Source: an uncultured Bacteroidales bacterium (GTDB lineage: Bacteria; Bacteroidota; Bacteroidia; Bacteroidales; Bacteroidaceae). Taken from it: DNA of 64,000 nucleotides. This document shows positions 25,180 to 34,699 of this stretch, in pieces. Position 1 is the stretch's first letter. The number at the start of each line of letters is the position of its first letter. Location of the stretch: the NCBI GenBank assembly GCA_902781515.1, contig CACZJU010000001.1:202349-266348 (forward strand). Reading direction: 5' to 3'. Under the pieces are notes generated by a model that did no database searches, was not told where the DNA came from, and saw only the letters and a list, made by a program, of their open reading frames with translations. The translations under genes were made by a program, and so were the position numbers.

Positions 25180-26667
25180 TTATTCGTTTAAGTCGATGAA
25201 GTATGATACCTTGCGACCGCTGGGCTTCAAGGCCTTTATCCACAGCTCACGGTCGGCTGAGCGGTTGGCTTCCTTCACGATTTCTTCCCAATCCTCCGTG
25301 GTTTCCAGCTTTTTGTTATTGACTTCCAAGAGGATGGTGCCCTTGCTGACTCCAGCGTCCATCATCTTGCCACGACGTATACCATTGACAGCCAGACCGT
25401 AGGATATGCTGAATGTCGATTTCTGCTCGTCGGTTACAGGCTTCAGGCTCACGCCAAGCTGGTCCATATCAACTTCGGTCATTACCTTTGTGTTGCCCTG
25501 TGCATTGCGCAGTGTCACACTGGTGCTCTTGGTCTTCTTGTTGCGCAGGTAGGTTATATTAACCTTGTCGCCAGGCTTGTGCTGGGCAATCTGCTCCTGT
25601 AATTCCGACATCTTTGTCACTTCCTTGTCGCCAATCTTTGTAATGACGTCGCCTTGCTCCAGATCTGCTTCTTCAGCGGCACTACCATCGGTCACCTTTG
25701 CGATGTAAACGCCCGTAACGGTGCCCAGTTCGGGAGTGTTACCCTTGGCTTTCTCAACGTCGATGTACTTGTCAACATCCTGTCCTTGAACACCAAGAAT
25801 GGCTCGTTGTACTGTTCCGTAAACCTTGAGGTCGGCTACCACCTTGTTCATGATGGTAGTAGGGATGGCAAAACCGTAGCCTGCGTATGAACCTGTCTGG
25901 CTGTATATCATTGAATTGATACCCACCAGTTCGCCCTGCTCGTTTACAAGTGCGCCGCCCGAGTTGCCGGCATTGATGGCAGCATCCGTTTGAATGAAGC
26001 TCTCCACGCCATTGGCTCCAAGAGTACGGGCCTTGGCGCTGACGATACCAGCCGTAACAGTAGAAGTTAGATTGAAGGGGTTGCCGACTGCCAGTACCCA
26101 CTGACCCAGCTTCAGATTGTCGCTGTTGCCAATCTTGATAGCAGGAAGTCCCTTGGCATCAATCTTCACCAGTGCGAGGTCTGTCGTTTCGTCAGTTCCG
26201 ATGATGCGACCCTTGAATTCGCGACTGTCGTTGAGTTTTACGGTGATTTCGTCTGCCTGACCCACAACGTGGTTGTTAGTGACGATGTAGCCGTCTTGAG
26301 AAATTATGACACCGGAGCCGGCACCATGACGGTCGGGCTGCTTGTATTCGCGCTGCTGGGGCTGCTGACGACGCTGTCCAAAACCGAAGAAATCGCCGAA
26401 GAAATCCTCAAAGGGATCTTGCACCTGCACACGCTGAGTCTTGCCCTGAACCGTTACACTGATATATACCACGCTGTTGACAGCTTGCTCTGCCGCATTC
26501 GTCAGGTCAACGTATGCCGAAGGGGCTGCTGCAGGAGCCGTTGCCACTACGGGTTCTGGCATGGGCAATGTTTGTCCGCTCTTGTTGTTTACCACGGCGG
26601 CAGTCATCATGCTGCTGCCTAATACGAGGGCTACAGCCCCCATCCATGTCTTTGTCTTCTTGTCCAT
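25180..26667 (-). CDS. degQ: Do-family serine protease (DegQ/HtrA)
   Basis: Periplasmic protease/chaperone of the envelope stress response. It has 495 residues: signal-anchor at ~9-27, a low-complexity Ala/Pro linker, the trypsin-like domain with His133 (IVTNNHVVG), Asp163 (TTDLALVKI) and Ser236 (NAGNSGGAL), then two PDZ domains (~300-385 and ~405-490). A Phe/Gly/Gln-rich loop ([16 protein letters not shown]) resembles the LA loop of DegP. The gene has its own promoter (TAACTTTG at 26775-26768) and terminator. Confidence 0.96.
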   Translation of the reverse strand: MDKKTKTWMGAVALVLGSSMMTAAVVNNKSGQTLPMPEPVVATAPAAAPSAYVDLTNAAEQAVNSVVYISVTVQGKTQRVQVQDPFEDFFGDFFGFGQRRQQPQQREYKQPDRHGAGSGVIISQDGYIVTNNHVVGQADEITVKLNDSREFKGRIIGTDETTDLALVKIDAKGLPAIKIGNSDNLKLGQWVLAVGNPFNLTSTVTAGIVSAKARTLGANGVESFIQTDAAINAGNSGGALVNEQGELVGINSMIYSQTGSYAGYGFAIPTTIMNKVVADLKVYGTVQRAILGVQGQDVDKYIDVEKAKGNTPELGTVTGVYIAKVTDGSAAEEADLEQGDVITKIGDKEVTKMSELQEQIAQHKPGDKVNITYLRNKKTKSTSVTLRNAQGNTKVMTEVDMDQLGVSLKPVTDEQKSTFSISYGLAVNGIRRGKMMDAGVSKGTILLEVNNKKLETTEDWEEIVKEANRSADRELWIKALKPSGRKVSYFIDLNE

Positions 26668-26680
26668 CTTATTTAATTTT

Positions 26681-26708
26681 ACAATTATACAATTACAATT
26701 TCACAATT
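26681..26708. repeat. Degenerate ACAATT 7-mer array upstream of degQ
   Basis: Units ACAATTA, TACAATT, ACAATTT, CACAATT in the degQ leader. Confidence 0.6.
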
Positions 26709-26722
26709 TAATTTCCTTTTTT

Positions 26723-26757
26723 GCTCTGTGCACTCTGTCTGCTCTGTGCTCTCTGTG
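26723..26757. repeat. CTCTGTG-type array in the degQ leader
   Basis: Four CTCTGT cores at 8-10-base spacing. Similar in sequence to the array encoding the lipoprotein signal peptide at 9262-9296. Confidence 0.6.
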
Positions 26758-26767
26758 AATCCTGACA

Positions 26768-26775
26768 CAAAGTTA
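26768..26775 (-). promoter_or_regulatory. -7 box of degQ
   Basis: TAACTTTG on the minus strand, giving a ~95-base leader that contains two repeat arrays. Confidence 0.65.
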
Positions 26776-26883
26776 ATGCAAAAGTTTCATCACCTGTCAC
26801 ACTGTCAGTTGTTTTTTAAGACGATTTAAGAGTCCGAGCCCACCTTTTCACATTCGTTAATACAAATTCGCCCATTTCCCCAC

Positions 26884-26917
26884 CAATTTTCAATTTTCAA
26901 TTTTCAATTTTCAATTT
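26884..26917. repeat. CAATTTT 7-mer array upstream of rnpB
   Basis: Four perfect CAATTTT units plus CAATTT, ending eight bases before the rnpB -7 box. Confidence 0.85.
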
Positions 26918-26924
26918 AAAGTAT

Positions 26925-26932
26925 TACCTTTG
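26925..26932 (+). promoter_or_regulatory. -7 box of rnpB
   Basis: TACCTTTG, 16 bases before the base of the P1 helix. Confidence 0.75.
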
Positions 26933-26944
26933 TGCTCAAAGAAA

Positions 26945-27307
26945 GAAGAGAGCATGCCGGCTTGTCGCTGGTCACTTACGTAGTGGCGAGAGGAAAGTCC
27001 GGGCAACATAGGGCAATCCGCTTCCTAACGGGAAGAAGTCCGCGAGGGCTAGTAGATGCAGAAGAGAATGACAGCCCATTATGGGTGATGGTGAGAAGGT
27101 GGGGTAAGAGCCCACCAGGCGTATGGCGACATGCGTGCTGTGCATCCCGGATGTTGAAAGTTCATGTATACCGGCGTTTGAGGGCGGCCCGTCCGAGCTG
27201 GAGGGTAGAACGATAGAGGCCGACTGGTGACAGCGGCAGTAGATAAATGACAGGCGTCCGCCGCTTGCGGTGGAAACAGAACCCGGCTTACAGGCAAGCT
27301 CTCTTTT
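26945..27307 (+). ncRNA. rnpB: RNase P RNA, bacterial type A
   Basis: Catalytic RNA of RNase P, which matures tRNA and tmRNA 5' ends. The diagnostic P4/CR-I sequence GAGGAAAGTCCGGGC is near 26990. AGATAAATGACAG followed later by ACAGAACCCGGCTTACA forms the 3' conserved region. The 5' GAGAGC pairs with GCTCTC at 27298-27303 to close P1, and the T run after it serves as terminator. Length ~360 nt. Long reading frames crossing it on either strand are chance. Confidence 0.97.
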
Positions 27308-27331
27308 TATATAAAAGAAGACACATACGAT

Positions 27332-28648
27332 ATGATTAGTTTCAATCAAATAAAGCGGATGTTTGACCGCGATATTTGGCGCGTCAGCGACAGCAGACTG
27401 CCTTGGCAGCAGCGTCTGTGGGTGGGACTGGCGCGTCGTACTGTCATCACAGTCGATGGATTTCTGCAGAACAACCTTACCAGCTATGCCGCAGCACTCA
27501 CTTACAGTTGCATGTTGGCTGCCGTACCAGTGTTGGCCATCATCTTCGCCATAGCTCGCGGCTTCAATTTCGGTTCTGTTATTGAGGAACAACTGCGACA
27601 GAATATCAGTCTCAGTCCCGATATTGCCGATACTATTTTCAATTTCATTGACTCTTATCTGGCACACACCCACAGCGGTATATTTCTGGGCTTCGGTCTT
27701 ATCATGCTGCTTTACACGGTGGTGATGTTCACGTCAAACATTGAGACGGCATTCAATACTATTTGGCGCGTACGTTCGTCACGAAACATCTATCGTCGTA
27801 CCATAAATTATGTGACAACATTCGTTATACTGCCCCTGCTCATCATCGTCACTAGCGGTTTCTCGGTATTCATGATTACACTCACGGGACTGTTTAGCGA
27901 CTATGTGATTCTCAGTAGCACAATGGAATTCGTGATTCAGACAGCTCCGATAATGCTGTGGTGTATTGCCTTCGTGGTCCTCTACAAGATGATGCCGAAT
28001 ACCCATGTTCACTGGACAGCGGCCCTTGTTCCGGGCATCATTGCTGGTGCGTTGTTCCAATTGTTGCAGTATCTCTACATTCACTACCAGATAGTGCTTT
28101 CGAGCTACAACGCCATTTATGGAACGTTCGCTGCATTGCCAATGTTCATGCTGTGGCTCAACATTTCGTGGATAATATGTCTTGCCGGTGCACAGATGAG
28201 TTATGCCAATCAGAGTGTCGATGAGTATGCCTTTACCAAGGAGTCGCAGAATATGTCGCGTTGCGACCATGATTCTCTGTGCATACTCCTGCTTACAACC
28301 ATCGGACACCGCTTTGCTGAGGGTATGCCTCCTCATTCCACACATACACTGGCGCATGAGACCGGTCTGCCACACTCTGTTGTTCAGGGGTTGCTCTACG
28401 AGCTTACTGCTGTCGGTCTGCTTAGTGAGGCCAACGATGAGACTGGTCTGCATCAGCACTATTTGCCCAAATTGGATATCCATCGCCTGACAATAAATAT
28501 TATATTGCACCGCCTCGACAATCAAGGAAAGGGACGCATACCTTTGCAATGGTCGCAAAACAGTATCAATTGGAACGCCATTCGCCGTATGCGAGCAACA
28601 CTTGCTGCAACGGACGGCGACAAATCGCTGGCTGAGTTGTGTTCGTAA
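27332..28648 (+). CDS. YihY/BrkB-family membrane protein
   Basis: A 438-residue inner-membrane protein. After SYAAALTYSCMLAAVPVLAI (the conserved family start) there are about six helices through residue ~290, including FIYLGFGLIMLL-like and LVPGIIAGALFQLLQYLYIHYQI segments and the motif YNAIYGTFAALPMFMLWLNISWIICLAGAQM. The last ~130 residues are cytoplasmic and look like a winged-helix (ALAHETGLPHSVVQGLLYELTAVGLL is typical). Family function is unsettled: once called RNase BN, later treated as transporter-like. It starts 24 bases after rnpB, so may read from the same promoter. Confidence 0.9.
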   Translation: MISFNQIKRMFDRDIWRVSDSRLPWQQRLWVGLARRTVITVDGFLQNNLTSYAAALTYSCMLAAVPVLAIIFAIARGFNFGSVIEEQLRQNISLSPDIADTIFNFIDSYLAHTHSGIFLGFGLIMLLYTVVMFTSNIETAFNTIWRVRSSRNIYRRTINYVTTFVILPLLIIVTSGFSVFMITLTGLFSDYVILSSTMEFVIQTAPIMLWCIAFVVLYKMMPNTHVHWTAALVPGIIAGALFQLLQYLYIHYQIVLSSYNAIYGTFAALPMFMLWLNISWIICLAGAQMSYANQSVDEYAFTKESQNMSRCDHDSLCILLLTTIGHRFAEGMPPHSTHTLAHETGLPHSVVQGLLYELTAVGLLSEANDETGLHQHYLPKLDIHRLTINIILHRLDNQGKGRIPLQWSQNSINWNAIRRMRATLAATDGDKSLAELCS

Positions 28649-28661
28649 AGAAATCGTTGAG

Positions 28662-29528
28662 ATGAAACAGAATTTATTTTTTATGGCATTAGTTGCCATG
28701 TTGCTGTCTGCATGTAAAAACAGCACCGACGAGCCTCAACCCTCTGAGGGCGAGGGTCGTATCACATTCCAGGTTATAAACTATCAGCAATTCTCCTTCG
28801 ACGACGAATCCACTCGTGCCTCCGTGTCGAATGTTGATCATCTTGATATGGCGATATACGATGCATCAACCAATGCTCTCGTCAACCACATCCATCAGGC
28901 AAAGGATGCTGATGGCTATGGCGCATTCTCCGCAACGTTGCCATATGGTACATACAAGGTCGTATTCCTTGGTTATAAAGGCTCACGCACGGCAAATGTA
29001 GATAATATAGCCGCAATTTCTTATCTGGATGACTATGTCCCTGATTTCTTTTCAAAGACTCTCGACATTACCATTGACAAGCCTGAAACAGACGCTCGCA
29101 ATGTATCCCTGACTCGTCGTGTTGCCGCATTCAAGTTAGGGAGTAGGGGAGACAATCCGTCTAATTTAAGTTCGCTTACTATTGAATCTCAGGGTGGAAG
29201 CCACCATTTCAATGCATTAACGAATTGTGGAGCCCAGATGGAAAATCGTTCGTATAGGTTTGATGTCTCAGCAAAAGCTGGTAAGGATACGTTGTCAGTT
29301 ACTGTGTTCACATTCCTTACTGATGCAGAGTCTACTATGAACTTCACGGCTACGGCTCGTGACGCAAACGAAAATATTCTTCGTCAGCGTACATTCACAA
29401 ATGTTCCAATGTGTATTAGTCAACGAACACAATACAACGGATATTTCTTTGAGGAGGACAAGAGTGCTACAGGCTTCACCTTGTTACTTGAGGACGGAGA
29501 CTTTACTAATGAACTCTATACATATTAA
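28662..29528 (+). CDS. Fimbrillin-like lipoprotein (possible FimB/Mfa2-type)
   Basis: A 288-residue lipoprotein with lipobox LLSAC at residues 13-17. The mature region begins with a Ser/Glu/Pro stretch, then RITFQVINYQQFSFDDESTR, HLDMAIYDASTNALVNHIHQ and TLPYGTYKVVFLGYKG. This resembles the first transthyretin-like domain of fimbrillin/Mfa2 anchor proteins in Bacteroidales. The ATG at 28662 is chosen because the longer frame lacks a signal peptide at its start and overlaps the BrkB gene. It is the first gene of a three-gene run with the 48-residue membrane peptide and the DUF6359 lipoprotein. Assignment to a fimbrial class is tentative. Confidence 0.6.
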   Translation: MKQNLFFMALVAMLLSACKNSTDEPQPSEGEGRITFQVINYQQFSFDDESTRASVSNVDHLDMAIYDASTNALVNHIHQAKDADGYGAFSATLPYGTYKVVFLGYKGSRTANVDNIAAISYLDDYVPDFFSKTLDITIDKPETDARNVSLTRRVAAFKLGSRGDNPSNLSSLTIESQGGSHHFNALTNCGAQMENRSYRFDVSAKAGKDTLSVTVFTFLTDAESTMNFTATARDANENILRQRTFTNVPMCISQRTQYNGYFFEEDKSATGFTLLLEDGDFTNELYTY

Positions 29529-29546
29529 TATAACACGCACGCGCGC

Positions 29547-29693
29547 ATGAATACCTATTTATATATTTTGCTTGGCTGGTTGGCCTTTGATGTTGTGGTT
29601 TATGCATATATGTTCTATGATATGCATTCCGAGCAGATAGATATCAAAGGACGCTTTCATCGTATTGCCGAGGCAATAACGGAAGAGGAATGA
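29547..29693 (+). CDS. 48-residue membrane peptide
   Basis: Not recognised. The sequence opens with a hydrophobic helix (residues 4-24: YLYILLGWLAFDVVVYAYMF), followed by a polar tail ending RIAEAITEEE. The stop overlaps the start of the next gene as ATGA, strong support that it is translated. It starts 18 bases after the fimbrillin-like gene, across a short GC-repeat (CACGCACGCGCGC). It may be a small membrane partner for its lipoprotein neighbours. Confidence 0.65.
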   Translation: MNTYLYILLGWLAFDVVVYAYMFYDMHSEQIDIKGRFHRIAEAITEEE

Positions 29694-30256
29694 AGTCGTG
29701 TCAGGCTCTCATCCTGTTATCTGCGTTAGGCTTACTGAATTCTTGTGAGAAGGTAGAGCTCAATCCAAACACCGATGGCGATAATGCTGTCGAGATAGTT
29801 GTTCCTACCAGTCTCGGTCAGGGTACACAATTGTCACCCTACACCGTTGCCCAAGTCTTGAAAGGCAAGGTGTCTGATGGTATTGCTCTTGATGCAAAAC
29901 CTCACTGGTTTATAGGATACGTTGTAGGTAGTACATATACAAGTATGGATAATGCTGTCTTTGATGATGAAACAACCAATAAGTCTAATATTCTGATTTC
30001 AGATAATGCGTTTTGTGAGTCCTCTGATGAGTGCGTACCTGTAGACTTGAAGTCGGCTTCTTTACAAAAACTGTATAGCTTGGTCTATAATCCCGAACGT
30101 TTTCGTCAAGTACTTGTTTTAAGAGGACGATATGGTAAATATTTTAGGGCTAATGGTATTCGTGAGATAACTAATGCATATTGGCTATCTGGTATTAGTC
30201 TCGATAATTTAGATACTTCCCCCGAGGAGTGGAATGAAAAGGAAATAGGGTATTGA
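29690..30256 (+). CDS. DUF6359 domain lipoprotein
   Basis: A 188-residue lipoprotein (lipobox LLNSC, Cys19). The single domain matches the DUF6359 pattern: GQGTQLSPYTVAQVL, HWFIGYVVG, NKSNILISD, CVPVDL and VLRGRYGKYF. This OB-fold-like domain is common in surface lipoproteins of Bacteroidota; function unknown. Coupled by ATGA to the 48-residue peptide and closed by a strong terminator. Confidence 0.85.
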   Translation: MKSCQALILLSALGLLNSCEKVELNPNTDGDNAVEIVVPTSLGQGTQLSPYTVAQVLKGKVSDGIALDAKPHWFIGYVVGSTYTSMDNAVFDDETTNKSNILISDNAFCESSDECVPVDLKSASLQKLYSLVYNPERFRQVLVLRGRYGKYFRANGIREITNAYWLSGISLDNLDTSPEEWNEKEIGY

Positions 30257-30260
30257 AAAA

Positions 30261-30300
30261 AATAAGAGCCGCAGTTGATGCCGCGGCTCTTATTTTTTTA
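30261..30300. terminator. Bidirectional terminator
   Basis: Perfect 12-bp stem AATAAGAGCCGC / GCGGCTCTTATT with a 10-nt loop, A-rich on the left and T-rich on the right. It serves the convergent DUF6359 and giant secreted protein genes. Confidence 0.93.
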
Positions 30301-30313
30301 TACCAAGTACTTG

Positions 30314-33300
30314 TTACTTAACAATGACCTTGTTACCATTAACGATGTAGAGACCCTTGATAGCCTTCTGTACACGCTGTCCAGCAACGTTGTAGATAGC
30401 CTGCTGCTTCTCTACGTCAGCCTTGATGCCGTTAATTGCATTTTCTTCTTCTCCATTGCCTAAGTAGTAAAGCTTGAAGTTGTCGAATACAACCCAGTTG
30501 CCAGATACATAACCTTCAGCGTTGTCTTTGCGCAGACCAAAAGTCAATGCTTGGCCTTCAAGCAACGTTATGGAAACTTTGTTCCAATAAAGGTCACATT
30601 CTGCATATAAGTTGAAGCCCTTTTGTCCTGATGGAACGTAGAACTCTTCATAATCTTCGAATGCAACAGCAATTTCGTTGGAAGTACCATCATCTACCAT
30701 GCCTGGGTCAAGTTCACCTTCGCTATCTTCGCGTTGGAACATGTTCTTAAGTACGGTTGTGCTATCAGCCTCTCCAGCCTGAGCGAACAGATATACGTCC
30801 TTACCAAAATTGGGATCGAGAGCGAGTGTGTCAGCCAGTTCCTTGGGTGAGTTGGCACCACGATTGAAGCCTTGTACCTCAATTACATAGTTACCTGCGG
30901 GCAGACCATTCAAAGTCTGTGAGATAGAGAATGTCTTGGTGTCATAGAACTCATAGACATGATGTTGATCGTCACTAAATGCACCAGCACCCTGGCCTTC
31001 ATTCTTACCGCCTTCGCGTTCAATGGTCCAACCGTTAGCGTTGTTGGCAGCTTTTGCAGTAGCCTCATCGTCGAGGTCATACGCGCCGTTGGCAAGATAT
31101 TCGGGATCTGTGAAGCTGTTGTTGTAGATGGCAGCTGTGATATCAACAGGGTTTTCAGCATCGGCAGTATTAATTGCAGGATATGCTACATAGTAAGCCC
31201 ATTTGTTCTTGAGGTCGTCGATAATCTCTTGCATTCTTTCGTTGTTGGCAACCTTGTCGTTAACGGCAACGTCGGCATCAGAAAGAATTTGCGTGTAACC
31301 TGGCTCGTCGCTTTCTCCATATTCTTCACTCAGGTATGTGTAAATCAGAGTGGTATAGTACAGTACCTCAGCAAGGCTATCGGCCTCCTCTGCGTATGCA
31401 AATGCCTCTTCGTACAGTGACATTACTTCGCTCATGGCAGCCAAATCGGTCTTGTCGACAGCGTCGTGCGCATCTTTGGCGCCATTCAGGTAGTCAACGG
31501 CTGCTGTAACCTTCTCTACATTCTCATTCCCGTCGAGAATCTCGTCAGCCTGCTCTCTCATTCCTTCTAGAGCGTCTGCCATGTCATTTGCTTCCATTGC
31601 ATTGTAGGCAAGTTCGAAGCCATACCATACAACCCAGCAGTTGCTTTCCATTACGTCAGCAGTAACACCAAAGGTAAGTTCACCCTTACCGCTTACTACG
31701 CTGGATACAGACTTCTGGACGAGTGCTGTGTAGTCTTTGTCGTTGAATATATCGTATGCAGCCTTCTGAGAGTTAGGAACATAGGTCGTTCCGCCTTCTT
31801 CGAGTGTTGCCCAACCATCAATTGCTTCGTCGGATTCCTTGGCAAGTACTGCAACATTGGTAAGACCAGTTTTGCTAAAGCCAGCAAATACGGAAGCTTC
31901 GGGAGTGTTGCCATCGTCGTAGTTTTCGTAGTTCGCTGCATTAGCGGCGTTGCGGAAGAATGCCTTAGTGGTGATGGTGTACTTACCTGCGGGCAGACCA
32001 GTCAATGTCTGGCTAACAGCAAACGGACTCTGGTTCCATACCTCGGCTGTTCCGTATTGAGTCTTGAAGTTGCTGGCATCGCCATAGCTCCACTCCTTGT
32101 CGGGAACATTGCTACCCTGCTGTACTGTAGTGCTATAAGTGTAGTTCAACTTGAAGAGTGGCGTGATGTCGAGGTCCTTTGCCAACTTCTCTCCAGAAGC
32201 AATGGCTGCGTCCCAAGCCTTCTGTACACCTTCCTTAATAATGGTGGGCAGGGAAGCGATGGTCTCGTTAATCTGCGCAGTAGTCCAATTGGAGGCAGTC
32301 AGTGCAGTAGTAACTTCATCGAGCATAGTGCTCAGTTGGGCACTCAGTGCAGCATAGGAATCGGCTGTGTACTTATCGGTGGCAGGAATAAGTTCGTCGG
32401 TGCGGAAGGCGTTGAGATCTTTGTAAGCCTGAATACTTGCGTTGACGTCTGCCAGCATGTTCTTAATGGCGTTTGTTGCAGCCTTGTTGGCGTCTGTGTC
32501 TTCGCTCTTAGCATCAACCAATGCCTGTCCGTCATTCAGTACGCTGGTGAACTGGCTCTTCAGGTCAACATTGAACTGCTCTTCAAGCAATTTCTTACCT
32601 CCGTTAACCTGAGAAGTCAGACCCAACAGTGAAGCATTGATGCCTGTACCTACATAAATCAGTGAGAAACCATCTATAAATAAGTGAGGTTGTAAATTTG
32701 AACCAGCATTATCTTGATCATTTTTTGCTTTATATGCTTGGTATCCTACTGTAAAGTAACCAGTCGTTTCATCTTCTAATGTGAACTGTACTATATCAGT
32801 TGTCCATTCGCCTACTGGAAACTTTCTAGTTTCTCCCAAATACTTAGTGCCATTGTTTGAGACGAAACCAATCAAATTTTCTGTAACAGTAAGTGTTCCA
32901 CCTGCATTATAGTAGGAAATGGTTATGGTGTATTTACCTTTTGGTAAAGATACATCCTGCTTGTATTGTGCAACAGCACCCCATGAACTTACGATGCCAA
33001 GAACATTGCCTTCGGTGCTACCATTTGACATTTCAGTTGGTACAATGAAGTTCTTATTACCAAGAAATGCATTACTGCCTAATGCATATACACCAGCTGC
33101 AGGACCATTGTTTTTAGTATTCTGTGTCCATCCGGGCACATCGAGCATACTATAATTAGTTGTGGCAATACCGTTCTTCTCGCAGTCGTAGTCGTAAGTG
33201 CAGATACCGCCTTCGACAGGTGTACCTTCAGAGAAGTGGGGATTTTGGATGAAGAATTCGCTAAGGTCGGTCAAACCAGCTTGGTTGCGTTCCTTTTGTG

Positions 33301-34207
33301 CCTCTATTGCAGCCAGAACCTCTTCGAGTGTTGCGTTGGGATTGTTGTAAATATTCTGTGCAGGGGTGGTGTCAACATTATAAGACTCACCTTCTTCGAT
33401 AGCTGCAAGTAGCTTTTCCTTGGCCTTGTCTATTTCTACTTGAATGAGGTAGTTGGGGTCAATCTGATACAGTTCCACAGCATCGATAAAGAGGTGAGGA
33501 GCGCTACCAGAACCAGAGTTAAATGCATAACCTAATTGCACGTTGCCAGTGGTTGCTGCTGCCAACTGGAAGAAAATGGTGTCGTTAGTCCATGTGGTAG
33601 CTGGATATGTTGTCTTTGATGACACATAGCTCTTGTCGGCAGTTGCAAATCCCATGTTGTTCTTTGTCAATGTACCAGTACCAGCGCCGTTAAATACTTT
33701 TACAATAAGCATATAGTCGCCAGCGGGCAGGCTAACCTCTTGGGTGTATTTGATGTCTGAGCCCCATACAGCTACCATACCAAGAACGTTGTCGCTAGTA
33801 CAATCGGGACTGTCACTGTCGTATGGAGGAAGATAGTCGCCGCCTAGACCTGCATTCGAGTCTTCATTTCCACCAGTCCGGTAGGCAAAGATACCTGCAG
33901 CCTTTGCATTAGCACCGTCTTCGCGAGCAGGGTCACTGCCGGTGTTCATCACTTTGATGTTGTCGGAAGGGTAGTTGGCTGTCCAGCCTTCAATAGGCTG
34001 CATACCGAAGAGACCTTCTCCGTCGCTACCTGCCCCATTATCCGGCATGTCGTAGTCGTAGGTGTTGATTGTTGTCGTAACGGGGTCACCCTGACTGAAA
34101 TCAGCATTCTGCAACTCAACTTTCTTGATGATGGACGGCGTGTTCTGTGCATTGACTGCCAGAACGAACATCCCTGCTACCAGGGAAAAGAGTAGACGTT
34201 TTTTCAT
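30314..34207 (-). CDS. Giant multidomain secreted protein with T9SS-type sorting motif
   Basis: A 1297-residue protein with signal peptide (LVAGMFVLAVNAQ). Four beta-jelly-roll modules can be seen: two related N-terminal ones (residues ~25-250 and ~315-525, both with PHLFIDAVELY or PHLFIDGFSLIY ends and LPAGDYMLIV or LPKGKYTITI cores) and two of another subtype (~690-905 and ~1050-1255; QTLTGLPAGKYTI and QTLNGLPAGNYVI). Alpha-helical spacers lie between them. The end IYNVAGQRVQK...GLYIVNGNKVIVK is a Por-type C-terminal signal. No catalytic motif is seen; carbohydrate or protein binding is plausible. The second module (about 32640-33170) is clearly more AT-rich than the rest. Confidence 0.8.
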   Translation of the reverse strand: MKKRLLFSLVAGMFVLAVNAQNTPSIIKKVELQNADFSQGDPVTTTINTYDYDMPDNGAGSDGEGLFGMQPIEGWTANYPSDNIKVMNTGSDPAREDGANAKAAGIFAYRTGGNEDSNAGLGGDYLPPYDSDSPDCTSDNVLGMVAVWGSDIKYTQEVSLPAGDYMLIVKVFNGAGTGTLTKNNMGFATADKSYVSSKTTYPATTWTNDTIFFQLAAATTGNVQLGYAFNSGSGSAPHLFIDAVELYQIDPNYLIQVEIDKAKEKLLAAIEEGESYNVDTTPAQNIYNNPNATLEEVLAAIEAQKERNQAGLTDLSEFFIQNPHFSEGTPVEGGICTYDYDCEKNGIATTNYSMLDVPGWTQNTKNNGPAAGVYALGSNAFLGNKNFIVPTEMSNGSTEGNVLGIVSSWGAVAQYKQDVSLPKGKYTITISYYNAGGTLTVTENLIGFVSNNGTKYLGETRKFPVGEWTTDIVQFTLEDETTGYFTVGYQAYKAKNDQDNAGSNLQPHLFIDGFSLIYVGTGINASLLGLTSQVNGGKKLLEEQFNVDLKSQFTSVLNDGQALVDAKSEDTDANKAATNAIKNMLADVNASIQAYKDLNAFRTDELIPATDKYTADSYAALSAQLSTMLDEVTTALTASNWTTAQINETIASLPTIIKEGVQKAWDAAIASGEKLAKDLDITPLFKLNYTYSTTVQQGSNVPDKEWSYGDASNFKTQYGTAEVWNQSPFAVSQTLTGLPAGKYTITTKAFFRNAANAANYENYDDGNTPEASVFAGFSKTGLTNVAVLAKESDEAIDGWATLEEGGTTYVPNSQKAAYDIFNDKDYTALVQKSVSSVVSGKGELTFGVTADVMESNCWVVWYGFELAYNAMEANDMADALEGMREQADEILDGNENVEKVTAAVDYLNGAKDAHDAVDKTDLAAMSEVMSLYEEAFAYAEEADSLAEVLYYTTLIYTYLSEEYGESDEPGYTQILSDADVAVNDKVANNERMQEIIDDLKNKWAYYVAYPAINTADAENPVDITAAIYNNSFTDPEYLANGAYDLDDEATAKAANNANGWTIEREGGKNEGQGAGAFSDDQHHVYEFYDTKTFSISQTLNGLPAGNYVIEVQGFNRGANSPKELADTLALDPNFGKDVYLFAQAGEADSTTVLKNMFQREDSEGELDPGMVDDGTSNEIAVAFEDYEEFYVPSGQKGFNLYAECDLYWNKVSITLLEGQALTFGLRKDNAEGYVSGNWVVFDNFKLYYLGNGEEENAINGIKADVEKQQAIYNVAGQRVQKAIKGLYIVNGNKVIVK

Positions 34208-34257
34208 CGTTTCTGTTAGTTTTTGGTTAATAAGATTGGTTTAATAAATATAGTTTC

Positions 34258-34674
34258 TTAAAAATGCCACCACGAGCTCTTCTTTTTGTGTTCGTGGTTA
34301 TGACCTTCGCTGAGGAGTATTTCCTCATACGTGCGGTTTTCAGTAATTATTTCATAGATGGTTCCCCAATCGGGTAATCCTCCCACATTGCGGTCGTCGA
34401 TAAAGATATCCACCTTCGGCTTACGCGCGTAGTTCTTTCCATCTCGCTCGTCACCTTGGAATACCTGATTGATACCATAGAACTCTACGCCGCGTTTGCG
34501 ACACCATTCTATGGCTGCATCAAGGGCGCGCCCACTACGTACTGTCCAAAGAATGAGTTGATGTCCCTTTTCGGCAAGCATCTTCAGTGTTGCTGTGGCA
34601 AATGGCATCTCGCTACCAATGTCGGGGTAACAATCCTTAACTATTGTGCCATCGAAATCTACTGCGATAATCAT
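34258..34674 (-). CDS. Small HAD-family hydrolase
   Basis: A 138-residue HAD-like phosphatase. Motif I is VDFDGTIVKD (nucleophile Asp6 or close), motif II LWTVRSGR, motif III Lys in NYARKPKVD and motif IV FIDDRNVGG. It has no cap domain, so it may act on a large substrate or in a complex. The His/Lys-rich end (EGHNHEHKKKSSWWHF) could bind metal. It follows rny by 20 bases, across a CGGTTTTA array. Confidence 0.88.
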   Translation of the reverse strand: MIIAVDFDGTIVKDCYPDIGSEMPFATATLKMLAEKGHQLILWTVRSGRALDAAIEWCRKRGVEFYGINQVFQGDERDGKNYARKPKVDIFIDDRNVGGLPDWGTIYEIITENRTYEEILLSEGHNHEHKKKSSWWHF

Positions 34675-34675
34675 T

Positions 34676-34699
34676 CGGTTTTACGGTTTTACGGTTATT
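34676..34699. repeat. CGGTTTTA 8-mer array
   Basis: Three 8-base units (CGGTTTTA, CGGTTTTA, CGGTTATT) spanning the rny stop codon and the gap to the HAD gene. Confidence 0.7.

Noticed and set aside
26972-27673. Open frame on the minus strand crossing RNase P RNA
   Set aside because: It covers conserved RNase P RNA and the start of the BrkB gene, and has no protein-like motif.
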